From CAWJMD01 sp963700925 (GTDB lineage: Bacteria; Actinomycetota; Actinomycetes; Actinomycetales; CAWJMD01), in the NCBI GenBank assembly GCA_963700925.1, contig OY969553.1, positions 1,116,001-1,180,000 on the forward strand: 64,000 nucleotides of DNA. The letters are read 5' to 3'. A model generated the notes under the pieces. The model saw nothing but the letters and a program-made list of their open reading frames with translations, did no database searches and had not been told where the DNA came from. This document shows positions 32,538 to 40,278 of this stretch, piece after piece. Made by a program: the position numbers and the translations under genes. How positions within the stretch are numbered: the first letter of the stretch is position 1; each line of letters opens with the position of its first letter.

Positions 32538-33482
32538 ATGGCAGTGATCAACGAGCACCTCGAGCCCGTGGTCGACGTGCGCGGCCTGCGGATGCGCTAC
32601 GGCGACAACGACGTGCTGAAGGGCGTCGACTTCACCGTCCGGCGCGGCGAGGTCGTCGCACTCCTCGGCCCCAACGGTGCCGGCAAGACGACCACCATCG
32701 AGGTGCTCGAGGGCTTCAGGGCCCGTTCAGGTGGCGACGTCTCGGTGCTGGGCCGCGACCCGGCGGCGGCCGACGAGAACTGGCGTTCACGTGTCGGAGT
32801 GGTCCTGCAGTCCTGGCGCGACCACGGCCGCTGGCGGGTCCGCGAGCTGCTGGAGCAGTTCGGCGCCTACTACGAGCCCTACTCGACTCCGCAGAGGCCT
32901 CGCCCGTACCCGCTCGAAGCGCTGCTCGACCGGGTCGGGCTGACGAGCCAGGCCGGCCAGAAGGTGATGACCCTGTCCGGCGGGCAACGTCGCCGGCTCG
33001 ATGTAGCGATCGGCATCGTCGGCCGACCAGAGCTGCTGTTCCTGGACGAGCCAACGGCCGGCTTCGACCCAGTGGCACGCCGTGACTTCCACGACCTGGT
33101 GCACCGCCTCTCCGACATGGAGGACACGTCGATCCTGCTGACGACGCACGACCTGGCCGAGGCGGAGAAGCTGGCGGACCGGATCCTCATCCTGGACGGC
33201 GGCACCATCGTCGCCGACGGCAGCGCCGAACTGCTGGCCCGCCGCGTTGCCGGCACCACGGAGGTGCGCTGGACTCAGTCGGGGCAGCGGCACGTGCACA
33301 GCACGGCGTCGGGAACGACCTTCGTCCGCGAGCTGTTCGCCCAGTTCGGCGACTCGGTCGAGGACCTCGAGGTGAACCGCGCCACCCTGGAGGACACGTA
33401 CCTGTCCATGGTCGCCCGCCGCGAGCTGTCCTCGCGCCCCGGAGACGCGCCAGGCACCGACATGCTGGAGGTGACCCCGTGA
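32538..33482 (+). CDS. ABC transporter ATP-binding protein, DrrA-type
   Basis: 314 residues. One cassette with Walker A GPNGAGKTTTIE, signature LSGGQRRRLD, Walker B LLFLDEPTAGFDP and the switch histidine in LLTTHDLAEAEKLAD. The C-terminal 90 residues after the cassette are the extension seen in DrrA/CcmA-type subunits. ATG 32538 (MAVINEHLEP) has a weak GAGAGG upstream. The stop overlaps the permease GTG (GTGA), so the two are a coupled half-transporter pair acting as a dimer. The substrate is unknown; drug, lipid or peptide export is typical of the family. Confidence 0.94.
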   Translation: MAVINEHLEPVVDVRGLRMRYGDNDVLKGVDFTVRRGEVVALLGPNGAGKTTTIEVLEGFRARSGGDVSVLGRDPAAADENWRSRVGVVLQSWRDHGRWRVRELLEQFGAYYEPYSTPQRPRPYPLEALLDRVGLTSQAGQKVMTLSGGQRRRLDVAIGIVGRPELLFLDEPTAGFDPVARRDFHDLVHRLSDMEDTSILLTTHDLAEAEKLADRILILDGGTIVADGSAELLARRVAGTTEVRWTQSGQRHVHSTASGTTFVRELFAQFGDSVEDLEVNRATLEDTYLSMVARRELSSRPGDAPGTDMLEVTP

Positions 33483-34330
33483 GTACACGCGACGCCGCGA
33501 TCAAGGCGGGCGCCCGCAGAGGCCTGCGCGAGTTCACCCGCAGCCTTCAGACGCCCTCGGAGCTTGCCTACTACGCCGTTGGCATCGGCATCTTCGTCGT
33601 CGTGATCTTCCTCAATCGCGACAACGAGATCCCGGGCGCCGGTCTCACGACAGGCGAGCTGCTGTTTCCCGGCGCGCTCGCGCTGGTGATCGTGTTCTCG
33701 GCGGTCTACGGCCTGGCAACCCTGGTCGCCACCGAACGCGAGGACGGGACCCTGCTGCGCGCGAAGTCGGTGCCTCACGGCATGCGTGGCTACGTCGTCG
33801 GCCAGGTGGTGCGCACCTGTCTCGAGGTGCTGTTCAGCGCCACGATCGTGAGCGTGCCCGCGACCTTCATCCTCGACTCGGTGTGGCGGGGTGGCCTCGT
33901 CAGTCCCCTCCGAGCGCTGGCAATGCTCGGTCTGGGTCTGCTCGCGTGCCTGCCCCTTGGCTTCGTCATCGGCTCGGTGTTCAAGAACCCGAGAACGGTC
34001 GGCGGCTGGGGCTTCTTGCTGATCGGGGGCCTCTTCTACGTGTCGGGTCTCTTTCAGCCGCTGTCGACCTTGCCCGACTGGCTGCATCCCCTGGCGCAGC
34101 TCCTCCCGGTGTACTGGCTGGGCCTGGGGATGCGTGCGTCTCTCTTGCCGGACTCGGCTGTGGCCGTGGAGATCGGGGAGAGCTGGCGCATCCTCGAGAC
34201 GATCGGGGTGCTCGGCGCGTGGGCGATCGTCGGGCTGCTCCTCGCCCCGGTTCTCCTGCGCAGGATGGCCCGGCGGGAGTCCGGCTCCGCGGTGTCCGAG
34301 CGCCGCGATGCGGCTCTGCGTCGTGTCTGA
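33479..34330 (+). CDS. ABC-2 type transporter permease
   Basis: 283 residues with six predicted membrane segments (about 30-48, 62-82, 115-135, 145-168, 175-195, 240-262) and the ABC-2 pattern LVATEREDGTLLRAKSVPHGMRGYVVGQ before the third. GTG 33479 lies inside the stop of the ATPase gene. The 3' end overlaps the XRE regulator start at 34308. Confidence 0.9.
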   Translation: MSTRDAAIKAGARRGLREFTRSLQTPSELAYYAVGIGIFVVVIFLNRDNEIPGAGLTTGELLFPGALALVIVFSAVYGLATLVATEREDGTLLRAKSVPHGMRGYVVGQVVRTCLEVLFSATIVSVPATFILDSVWRGGLVSPLRALAMLGLGLLACLPLGFVIGSVFKNPRTVGGWGFLLIGGLFYVSGLFQPLSTLPDWLHPLAQLLPVYWLGLGMRASLLPDSAVAVEIGESWRILETIGVLGAWAIVGLLLAPVLLRRMARRESGSAVSERRDAALRRV

Positions 34331-34586
34331 GCCCTCGACCGTCGGCGCTGCCGGCGCCCAGTCCGAAGCAGTCCACAACAGGATCGCGATGCTTCGGGTG
34401 GAGCGTGGCGTCTCCCGCCGAGAGCTGGCCGAAGCCCTCGGCGTGCACTACCAAACCATCGGCTACCTCGAACGGGGCGAGTACAGCCCGAGCCTGCACC
34501 TCGCACTCCGGATCGCCGCGCACTTCGAGGTGCCGGTGGAGTTCGTGTTCGCCCTCGAGCCGTTCGAGCGCATCAGGCCGGTGTGA
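34308..34586 (+). CDS. Small XRE-type helix-turn-helix regulator
   Basis: 92 residues from ATG 34308, overlapping the permease end by 23 bp; GTG 34323 and ATG 34389 are in-frame alternatives. The lambda-repressor-like fold is clear: VHNRIAMLRVERGVSRRELAEALGVHYQTIGYLERGEYSPSLHLALRIAAHFEVPVEFVF. There is no effector domain. Short XRE proteins of this type are often co-encoded with ABC-2 exporters, so control of this operon is likely. Confidence 0.88.
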   Translation: MRLCVVSEPSTVGAAGAQSEAVHNRIAMLRVERGVSRRELAEALGVHYQTIGYLERGEYSPSLHLALRIAAHFEVPVEFVFALEPFERIRPV

Positions 34587-34595
34587 GCCGACCGA

Positions 34596-35000
34596 TCAAC
34601 CGGAGTCGTGGCGGCGCTGCTCCTCGACGACCTCGCGGGTGGGCACTCGCCACAGGATCCAGGCCGCCCCCACAGCGCCGACCGCGAGCACCACCGAGCG
34701 GAGGATCCAACCGTCGATCAGCAGTGCGGAGACTCCGACCGCCACCACCAGGGCTGACACCGCGACAGCCTTCGTACGGCGCGGCATGCCCAGACCGTCA
34801 CGGTAGTCGCGGATCATCGGCCCGAACCGCGGCAGCCCGAGCACCCACGCCTCGAGCCGCGGACTCGACTTGGCGAAGCACGCCGCAGCAACGATCAGGA
34901 ACACCGTGGTGGGCAGCCCAGGAACGACGGCGCCGATGCCCCCCAGGACCAGCGCCACCACCCCACTGAGCAGCCAGAGCCACCGCAGTGCACCGCTCAC
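34596..35000 (-). CDS. DUF454 (YbaN-like) membrane protein
   Basis: 134 residues with three or four hydrophobic segments. The family pattern is GGIGAVVPGLPTTVFLIVAAACFAKSSPRLEAWVL, followed by a basic loop (MPRRTKAVAV). Role unknown. ATG 35000 overlaps the truA stop by 4 bp, so it is translated as the tail of the rplQ-truA transcript. Confidence 0.88.
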   Translation of the reverse strand: MSGALRWLWLLSGVVALVLGGIGAVVPGLPTTVFLIVAAACFAKSSPRLEAWVLGLPRFGPMIRDYRDGLGMPRRTKAVAVSALVVAVGVSALLIDGWILRSVVLAVGAVGAAWILWRVPTREVVEEQRRHDSG

Positions 35001-35878
35001 GCTCGACGGTTCCTGGCTGCCGAAGCCCGCTCTGCCAGAAGGTCGTCCGGCGGGTAGCCGACCTCCTCGAGGGTGAGCCCGTGCGCAGCGACGACGGGCA
35101 CAGCACTGTCACGCCGTCCGGCAGAAAGGATCTCGGCCGGCCACGTGGGCGGCCGGGAACCCTCACCGACGGCGAGCGAGACACCGACCAGTGCACGCAC
35201 CATGTGGTGGCAGAAAGCGTCCGCCTGCACGTGAGCCACCACCAGCCCGTCGGCGGCACGCTCCCACCCCAGCGCCTGCACCGTGCGGATGGTGGTGGCA
35301 CCCTCGCGCGGACGACAGAACGGCAGGAAGTCGTGCTCGCCGACGAGGGCTGCCACGGCGAAGTCCATCGCGGAGACGTCGAGCCGGTGTCCATGCCTGA
35401 GCCACAGCACGTGACCCCGATGCATGGGGTCGCGCGGTGCATCGGCGTCGGCGACGCGGTAGACGTAGCGCCGCCAGATCGCGGAGAAGCGAGCATCGAA
35501 GCCCGGAGGGGCGAGCGCGGCTCTCCAGACGACCAGATCGTCGTACAACAGCCCGGCGAGCCTTCGCACCAGCGACTCTGCCGGCGAGTGCGACGACCGG
35601 CCCGGCAGTGCATCCCACTCGGGCTCGGGCAGGTCGACATGCACCACCTGGCCGCGCGCGTGAACGCCGGCGTCGGTGCGGCCGGCCACCGTCAGGCGGG
35701 GCGGCTGTGCGAGGCGCAGTGCCACGGCGAGCGCGTGCGTGAGGTCACCCTCGACGGTGCGCAGTCCCGGCTGGGCTGCCCAGCCAGAGAAACCGGAGCC
35801 CTCGTACGCGAGGTCGAGCCGAACGCGGACGAGCCCGGCCCCTCCGTGAACGGAGAGACCGGGCTCGTCGGGTGCCAC
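34997..35878 (-). CDS. truA: tRNA pseudouridine synthase A (positions 38-40)
   Basis: 293 residues. The catalytic aspartate is Asp69 in AGRTDAGVHA. The family segments LDLAYEGSGFSGWAAQPGLRTVEG, RRYVYRV and FCHHMVRALVGV are present. GTG 35878 is chosen because it is the first start after the rplQ stop (24 bp) and no ATG, GTG or TTG occurs between it and the conserved domain. A strong inverted repeat occupies codons 4-17, so the first residues (VAPDEPGLSVHGG) are encoded by a hairpin. Confidence 0.92.
   Translation of the reverse strand: MAPDEPGLSVHGGAGLVRVRLDLAYEGSGFSGWAAQPGLRTVEGDLTHALAVALRLAQPPRLTVAGRTDAGVHARGQVVHVDLPEPEWDALPGRSSHSPAESLVRRLAGLLYDDLVVWRAALAPPGFDARFSAIWRRYVYRVADADAPRDPMHRGHVLWLRHGHRLDVSAMDFAVAALVGEHDFLPFCRPREGATTIRTVQALGWERAADGLVVAHVQADAFCHHMVRALVGVSLAVGEGSRPPTWPAEILSAGRRDSAVPVVAAHGLTLEEVGYPPDDLLAERASAARNRRA
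35828..35869 (-). terminator. Compound hairpin at the rplQ/truA junction, inside truA codons
   Basis: Arms GACGAGCCCGG (35828-35838) and CCGGGCTCGTC (35859-35869) pair over 11 bp. After a 3/3 internal loop, CTCCG/CGGAG pair over 5 bp around TGAA. It begins about 33 bases past the rplQ stop and lies wholly within the 5' coding part of truA. It probably attenuates transcription from the ribosomal operon or masks truA translation. Confidence 0.55.
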
Positions 35879-35901
35879 GGTGGACGCCAGGGCCCGCGAA
35901 C

Positions 35902-36690
35902 TCAGGCCTTGGTGTCGTCGGTGCTGTCGGACGCGGTGCCGTCGACTCGGCGGTCGGACGCGGTGCCGTCGGACGCGGTGCCGTCGGACGCGGTGTCGTC
36001 GGACGCCTCCTCGGCGTCGGGCATGGAGCCCGGGGCCTCGAAGCCTGCGGCCTCGGCCGCCTCCTGCGAGGCGAACCACACCTCGGCCTCGGTCTTGTCG
36101 TACCAGGGCGACTCGGGCGTGTGGTACTTCTTCGAGTTCTCGTTGCCCTTGATGTCGAAGCCCTCCGGCGCGCTGCCGTCGGCCAGCGGGGCGTGCGAGC
36201 CGTCGCCGTACGGCGCCTCGTCCGCGCTGCCCTCGGCAGGTGCAGCCTCCGCCTTCTTCGCCGACGCGCTCTCCTTGACGGATCGCTTGGTCGCCGACTC
36301 GGCCTCACGTACGGTCGCCTGCTTCGGCGAGAGCGGCTCCAGCACCAGCTCGATCACGGCCATGGGGGCGTTGTCGCCCTTGCGCGGTCCGATCTTGGTG
36401 ATGCGCGTGTAGCCGCCCTGCCGCTCCGCCATCGCGGGGGCGATATCGGTGAACAGGAAGTGCACGACGGACTTGTCACGTACGACCGTCATCACCCGGC
36501 GCCGCGAGGCCAGGTCACCACGCTTGGCGAACGTGATGAGCCGCTCGGCCAGCGGGCGCAACCGCTTGGCCTTGGCCTCGGTCGTGGTGATGGAGCGGTG
36601 CTCGAACAGCTGCGTGGCCAGGTTGGCCAGGATCAGCCGCTCGTGCGCCGGTCCGCCGCCGAGGCGAGGTCCCTTGGTGGGAGTGGGCAT
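35902..36690 (-). CDS. rplQ: 50S ribosomal protein L17 with long C-terminal extension
   Basis: 262 residues, about twice the usual 120. Residues 1-118 are canonical L17 (RLGGGPAHERLILANLATQLFEHRSITTTEAKAKRLRPLAERLIT, ending VIELVLEPL). An Ala/Glu/Lys-rich linker follows. Residues about 185-230 form a small module with conserved Lys, Tyr/His and aromatic positions (GNENSKKYHTPESPWYDKT, EVWFASQEAAEAAGF). A TASDG-repeat tail ends the chain. That module also occurs in stand-alone actinobacterial proteins; its function on L17 is unknown. Confidence 0.96.
   Translation of the reverse strand: MPTPTKGPRLGGGPAHERLILANLATQLFEHRSITTTEAKAKRLRPLAERLITFAKRGDLASRRRVMTVVRDKSVVHFLFTDIAPAMAERQGGYTRITKIGPRKGDNAPMAVIELVLEPLSPKQATVREAESATKRSVKESASAKKAEAAPAEGSADEAPYGDGSHAPLADGSAPEGFDIKGNENSKKYHTPESPWYDKTEAEVWFASQEAAEAAGFEAPGSMPDAEEASDDTASDGTASDGTASDRRVDGTASDSTDDTKA
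35926..36006. repeat. 15-bp tandem repeat in rplQ 3' end
   Basis: GTCGGACGCGGTGCC occurs exactly at 35926, 35953 and 35968, with a one-base variant at 35983 and a partial copy at 35998; 12 bases separate the first from the second. On the coding strand it gives repeated G-T-A-S-D. Copy number could vary between strains. Confidence 0.8.
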
Positions 36691-36754
36691 CGGTGTTCAG
36701 TCTCCTCGGTGAGCAGGCCCTCGGTGTGAGAGAGCCAGCGGCTTACTCAGGGCG

Positions 36755-37765
36755 TCAGTACTGCTCGTCCTCGGCGAAGGACATGTCGTCGTCGTAGCTG
36801 TCGACCACGGCGCTCGGGTCGAACCCGGGCGGGCTGTCCTTGAGGGCCAGACCCATGCCGACCAGCTTGGCCTTGACCTCGTCGATCGACTTGGCACCGA
36901 AGTTGCGGATGTCGAGCAGGTCCGCCTCGCTGCGCGCGACCAGCTCTCCGACGGTGTGGATGCCCTCGCGCTTGAGGCAGTTGTACGACCGGACGGTCAG
37001 GTCCAGCTCCTCGATCGGCAGGGCCAGATCGGCGGCCAGGGCCGCGTCGGTGGGCGACGGGCCCATGTCGATGCCCTCGGCCTCGACGTTGAGCTCACGG
37101 GCCAGGCCGAACAGCTCGACCAGCGTCTTGCCGGCGCTCGCCATGGCGTCGCGGGGCATCGTCGACGGCTTGGTCTCGACGTCGACCACGAGCCGGTCGA
37201 AGTCGGTGCGCTGCTCGACGCGGGTCGCCTCGACCTTGTAGGTCACCTTGAGGACCGGCGAGTAGATCGAGTCGACCGGGATGCGGCCGATCTCGGCGTC
37301 GCTGGACTTGTTCTGCACCGCAGAGACGTACCCACGGCCACGCTCGACCGTCAGCTCCATCTCGAGCTTGCCCTTGCCGTTCAGCGTGGCGATGTGCAGC
37401 TCGGGGTTGTGCACCTCGACGCCAGCGGGGGGCGCGATGTCGGCAGCGGTCACTGCGCCGGGGCCCTGCTTGCGCAGGTACATCACGACGGGCTCGTCGT
37501 GCTCGGACGAGACCACGAGGCCCTTGAGGTTGAGGATCAGCTCAGTGACGTCCTCCTTGACCCCGTTGACGGCCGAGAACTCGTGCAGCACACCGTCGAT
37601 GCGGATGCTCGTCACCGAGGCACCGGGGATGGAGGACAGCAGCGTCCGGCGGAGCGAGTTGCCGAGCGTGTATCCGAAGCCGGGTTCGAGCGGCTCGATC
37701 ACGAACCGCGAGCGGTACTGGGAGAGCGCATCCTCGGAGAGCGAGGGGCGCTGGGCGATCAGCAC
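36755..37765 (-). CDS. rpoA: RNA polymerase alpha subunit
   Basis: 336 residues from GTG 37765, with AAGGAAG upstream. The N-terminal assembly domain (about 1-230; FVIEPLEPGFGYTLGNSLRRTLLSSIPG) is joined by a linker to the C-terminal domain (about 250-315; RSYNCLKREGIHTVGELVARSEADLLDIRNFG) that contacts UP elements and activators. An acidic tail (DSYDDDMSFAEDEQY) ends the protein. It follows rpsD after a 147-bp gap with a strong hairpin. Confidence 0.99.
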   Translation of the reverse strand: MLIAQRPSLSEDALSQYRSRFVIEPLEPGFGYTLGNSLRRTLLSSIPGASVTSIRIDGVLHEFSAVNGVKEDVTELILNLKGLVVSSEHDEPVVMYLRKQGPGAVTAADIAPPAGVEVHNPELHIATLNGKGKLEMELTVERGRGYVSAVQNKSSDAEIGRIPVDSIYSPVLKVTYKVEATRVEQRTDFDRLVVDVETKPSTMPRDAMASAGKTLVELFGLARELNVEAEGIDMGPSPTDAALAADLALPIEELDLTVRSYNCLKREGIHTVGELVARSEADLLDIRNFGAKSIDEVKAKLVGMGLALKDSPPGFDPSAVVDSYDDDMSFAEDEQY

Positions 37766-37883
37766 TGTGTTCTTCCTTTCCTGCAGGGCCCGCTATTTGA
37801 CCCTGACAAACCGGCCGGGCGTCTGTCTGCCCGATCGGGTTGGAGAAGGCAGCCGGGCGCCAGCCCGTCCACGCTCTCCGGGA

Positions 37884-37906
37884 TCCCGGGGGCAGAGCCC
37901 CCGGGA
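37884..37906 (-). other. Strong hairpin between rpsD and rpoA
   Basis: TCCCGGGGGC (37884-37893) and GCCCCCGGGA (37897-37906) form a perfect 10-bp, all but two G-C stem around an AGA loop, 6 bases past the rpsD stop. It could protect the upstream mRNA end, attenuate rpoA or bind a protein. No U-run follows. Confidence 0.55.
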
Positions 37907-37912
37907 GTGCCC

Positions 37913-38539
37913 TTACTTCGAGTAGAGCTCGACGATCAGCTGCTCCTGCACCAGGGTGTCGATCACCTGGCGTGCCGGCAGCGCGTGCACGAGCACTCGC
38001 ATCTTCTCCGGCTGCACCTCGAGCCACGCCGGCGGAGTACGGTCGCCGGCCTCCGCGCGGGCGATGACGAAAGGCGTCATCTCCCAGGACTTCTGCCGGA
38101 TCTCGACGATGTCGTTCTCGCTGACCCGGAAGCTCGGGATGTCGACCTTGTGGCCGTTCACGAGGACGTGGCCGTGGCGCACGACCTGGCGGGCCATGTC
38201 GCGCGACTTGCCGAAGCCCGCGCGGTAGACGACGTTGTCGAGCCGCGACTCCAGGATGCGCAGCAGGTTCTCACCCGTCTTGCCCTGGCGGCGGTTCGCC
38301 TCCTCGTAGTACCCGCGGAACTGCTTCTCGAGCACGCCGTAGATGCGGGCGCACTTCTGCTTCTCGCGCATCTGAAGGAGGTACTCGCTCTCCTTCGTGC
38401 GGGCCCGTCCGTGCTCACCCGGGGGGTAGGGCCGGATCTCGATCGGGCACTTCGGCGAGTCGCACTTGGCACCCTTGAGATACAGCTTGGTCTTCTCGCG
38501 ACGGCATCGCTTGCAGTCAGCGCCGGTGTATCGCGCCAT
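37913..38539 (-). CDS. rpsD: 30S ribosomal protein S4
   Basis: 208 residues. The N-terminus carries four cysteines (CKRC and CDSPKC), the zinc-binding form. The RNA-binding S4 domain is at about 95-160 (RLDNVVYRAGFGKSRDMARQVVRHGHVLVNGHKVDIPSF). A primary 16S binder and, in other bacteria, the autoregulator of this operon. 33 bp after rpsK. Confidence 0.99.
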   Translation of the reverse strand: MARYTGADCKRCRREKTKLYLKGAKCDSPKCPIEIRPYPPGEHGRARTKESEYLLQMREKQKCARIYGVLEKQFRGYYEEANRRQGKTGENLLRILESRLDNVVYRAGFGKSRDMARQVVRHGHVLVNGHKVDIPSFRVSENDIVEIRQKSWEMTPFVIARAEAGDRTPPAWLEVQPEKMRVLVHALPARQVIDTLVQEQLIVELYSK

Positions 38540-38572
38540 GGTGTCTCAGATCTCCTTCGAGGCGTTCGCGGG

Positions 38573-38980
38573 TCAGACGCGCCGGCGCTTGGGCGGGCGG
38601 CAGCCGTTGTGCGGACTGGGGGTGACGTCCTGGATCGAGCCCACCTCGAGGCCTGCGGCCTGGAGCGAGCGGATCGCGGTCTCGCGGCCGGAGCCGGGAC
38701 CCTTGACGAAGACGTCGACCTTGCGCATGCCGTGCTCCTGGGCACGGCGCGCAGCCGCCTCGGCGGCCATCTGCGCGGCGTACGGCGTCGACTTGCGCGA
38801 GCCCTTGAAGCCGACCTGTCCGGCAGAGGCCCACGAGATCACGGCCCCGGCGGGGTCGGTGATCGACACGATGGTGTTGTTGAAGGTGCTCTTGATGTGC
38901 GCCTGACCGAAGGAGATGTTCTTCTTCTCCTTGCGGCGGGGGCGGCGCGCACCGGAAGCCTGGCGGCTCTTGGGGGGCAT
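38573..38980 (-). CDS. rpsK: 30S ribosomal protein S11
   Basis: 135 residues, usual length. Conserved segments NTIVSITDPAGAVISWASAGQVGFKGSRKSTPYAAQMAAE and GPGSGRETAIRSLQAAGLEV, then PHNGCRPPKRRRV. The ATG at 38980 follows rpsM after 84 bp. Confidence 0.99.
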   Translation of the reverse strand: MPPKSRQASGARRPRRKEKKNISFGQAHIKSTFNNTIVSITDPAGAVISWASAGQVGFKGSRKSTPYAAQMAAEAAARRAQEHGMRKVDVFVKGPGSGRETAIRSLQAAGLEVGSIQDVTPSPHNGCRPPKRRRV

Positions 38981-39064
38981 TGGCTGGTTCTCTCCTGAAG
39001 GATCCGGGTGAGCCCTCGGTATGCAGGGTGGGCTCGGCTACAGAGGCGTGACAGAGGCTGGTGC

Positions 39065-39445
39065 TTACTTGCGGGCGGCCTTCTTCTTGCCGGCCACGGT
39101 GCGCTTCGGGCCCTTGCGGGTACGAGCGTTGGTCTTGGTCCGCTGACCCCGGACGGGCAGGCCACGACGGTGGCGCAGTCCCTCGTAGCAGCCGATCTCC
39201 ACCTTGCGGCGGATGTCGGCGGCCACCTCGCGACGCAGGTCACCCTCGACCTTGAGGTTCGTCTCGATGTAGTCACGGAGTGCGACCTGCTCGGCGTCGC
39301 CCATGTCCTTGACCCGCAGGTCGGGGCTGATGCCGGTCGCGGTGAGCATCTCCTTGGCTCGGGTCCTGCCCACGCCGTAGATGTAGGTGAGCGCCACCTC
39401 TAGCCGCTTGTCGCGGGGGAGGTCGACGCCGACGATGCGTGCCAT
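39065..39445 (-). CDS. rpsM: 30S ribosomal protein S13
   Basis: 126 residues from ATG 39445 with AGGAGA upstream. MARIVGVDLPRDKRLEVALTYIYGVGRTRA, the GLRHRRGLPVRGQRTKTNARTRKG loop near the P-site tRNA, and a Lys-rich tail are all typical. First gene of the rpsM-rpsK-rpsD-rpoA-rplQ unit, preceded by 174 bp that hold paired hairpins. Confidence 0.99.
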   Translation of the reverse strand: MARIVGVDLPRDKRLEVALTYIYGVGRTRAKEMLTATGISPDLRVKDMGDAEQVALRDYIETNLKVEGDLRREVAADIRRKVEIGCYEGLRHRRGLPVRGQRTKTNARTRKGPKRTVAGKKKAARK

Positions 39446-39494
39446 CGTTCTGTGTGTCTCCTGTAGCCGTCCGGAGGTCTGGTGCAGCACCGGT

Positions 39495-39529
39495 CCTGGG
39501 TGACCAGGTCCCCGGCCTCCGGGCCGGGG
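39495..39529 (-). other. Tandem hairpins in the rpsM leader
   Basis: CCTGG/CCAGG (39495-39508, GTGA loop) and CCCCGGCC/GGCCGGGG (39510-39529, TCCG loop) stand side by side 50-84 bases before the rpsM start. Two copies of TGCTGGTGCT lie further upstream, at about 39590-39612. In E. coli S4 represses by binding the rpsM leader; whether this structure serves that purpose is unknown. Confidence 0.45.
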
Positions 39530-39619
39530 GTGACGTCCCGCTCCGCCGTGGGCGGTGGGGGTCGGGTGCTGCGGTGGGTCGTGCCTTCTTGCTGGTGCTA
39601 GTGCTGGTGCTGTGTCTGG

Positions 39620-39733
39620 TCAGCCCTGGCGCTGCTTGTGGCGCAGGTTCTCGCAGATCACCATGACCCGACCGTTGCGGCGGATCACCTTGCACTTGTC
39701 GCAGATCTTCTTGACGCTCGGCTGAACCTTCAT
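39620..39733 (-). CDS. rpmJ: 50S ribosomal protein L36
   Basis: 37 residues beginning MKVQPSVKKICDKCK. Three cysteines (CDKC and a later C in VICEN) and a histidine in LRHKQRQG form the zinc site, so this is the C+ form. Start ATG 39733, stop TGA at 39620-39622. It lies between infA and rpsM. Confidence 0.97.
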   Translation of the reverse strand: MKVQPSVKKICDKCKVIRRNGRVMVICENLRHKQRQG

Positions 39734-39807
39734 GGCTGTCCCTCGCCCGTGCCTCGTGCCGTGGCTGCTGCCGCGACCCGTGACCCCGGGTGCTAGTGGT
39801 CCGACGG

Positions 39808-40029
39808 TTACTTGTAGCGGTAGACGATGCGGCCGCGGGTGAGGTCGTACGGGCTCAGCTCCACCACGACCCGGTCCTCGGGGAGGATCCGGATGTAGTG
39901 CTGGCGCATCTTGCCCGAGATGTGGGCCAGGACCTTGTGTCCGTTGGACAGCTCGACCCTGAACATGGCGTTCGGCAGTGCCTCGACCACGCTTCCCTCG
40001 ATCTCGATGACCCCGTCCTTCTTGGCCAT
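39808..40029 (-). CDS. infA: Translation initiation factor IF-1
   Basis: 73 residues, a single OB-fold: MAKKDGVIEIEGSVVEALPNAMF, then GHKVLAHISGKMRQHYIRILPEDRVVVELSPYDL. It occupies the 30S A site during initiation. It is preceded by a 249-bp gap from map that shows no gene and no clear hairpin, the likely site of a promoter for infA-rpmJ-rpsM. Confidence 0.99.
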   Translation of the reverse strand: MAKKDGVIEIEGSVVEALPNAMFRVELSNGHKVLAHISGKMRQHYIRILPEDRVVVELSPYDLTRGRIVYRYK

Positions 40030-40278
40030 GTCCTCCGCTTACTGCTCAGCCCGCCGTAGCGGGTTCCGGTGTGAAGGCTCGTCCCACCCACCGGGGGGGT
40101 TGGTGGAGTTGAACCTGCCGGATCCACTCGGGAACCAGCACTGGCGCACGTGTGACAGACGTCCTGCCGCGCCGAACCAGCCGCGGGGCAACGGGCGGGA
40201 CGAGAATGCTCGTGAGCCGACGCATCAGCCTACGGCATCGGCACCCTGAGCACGAAATCGAGGCCCGCGCCCACGCGC

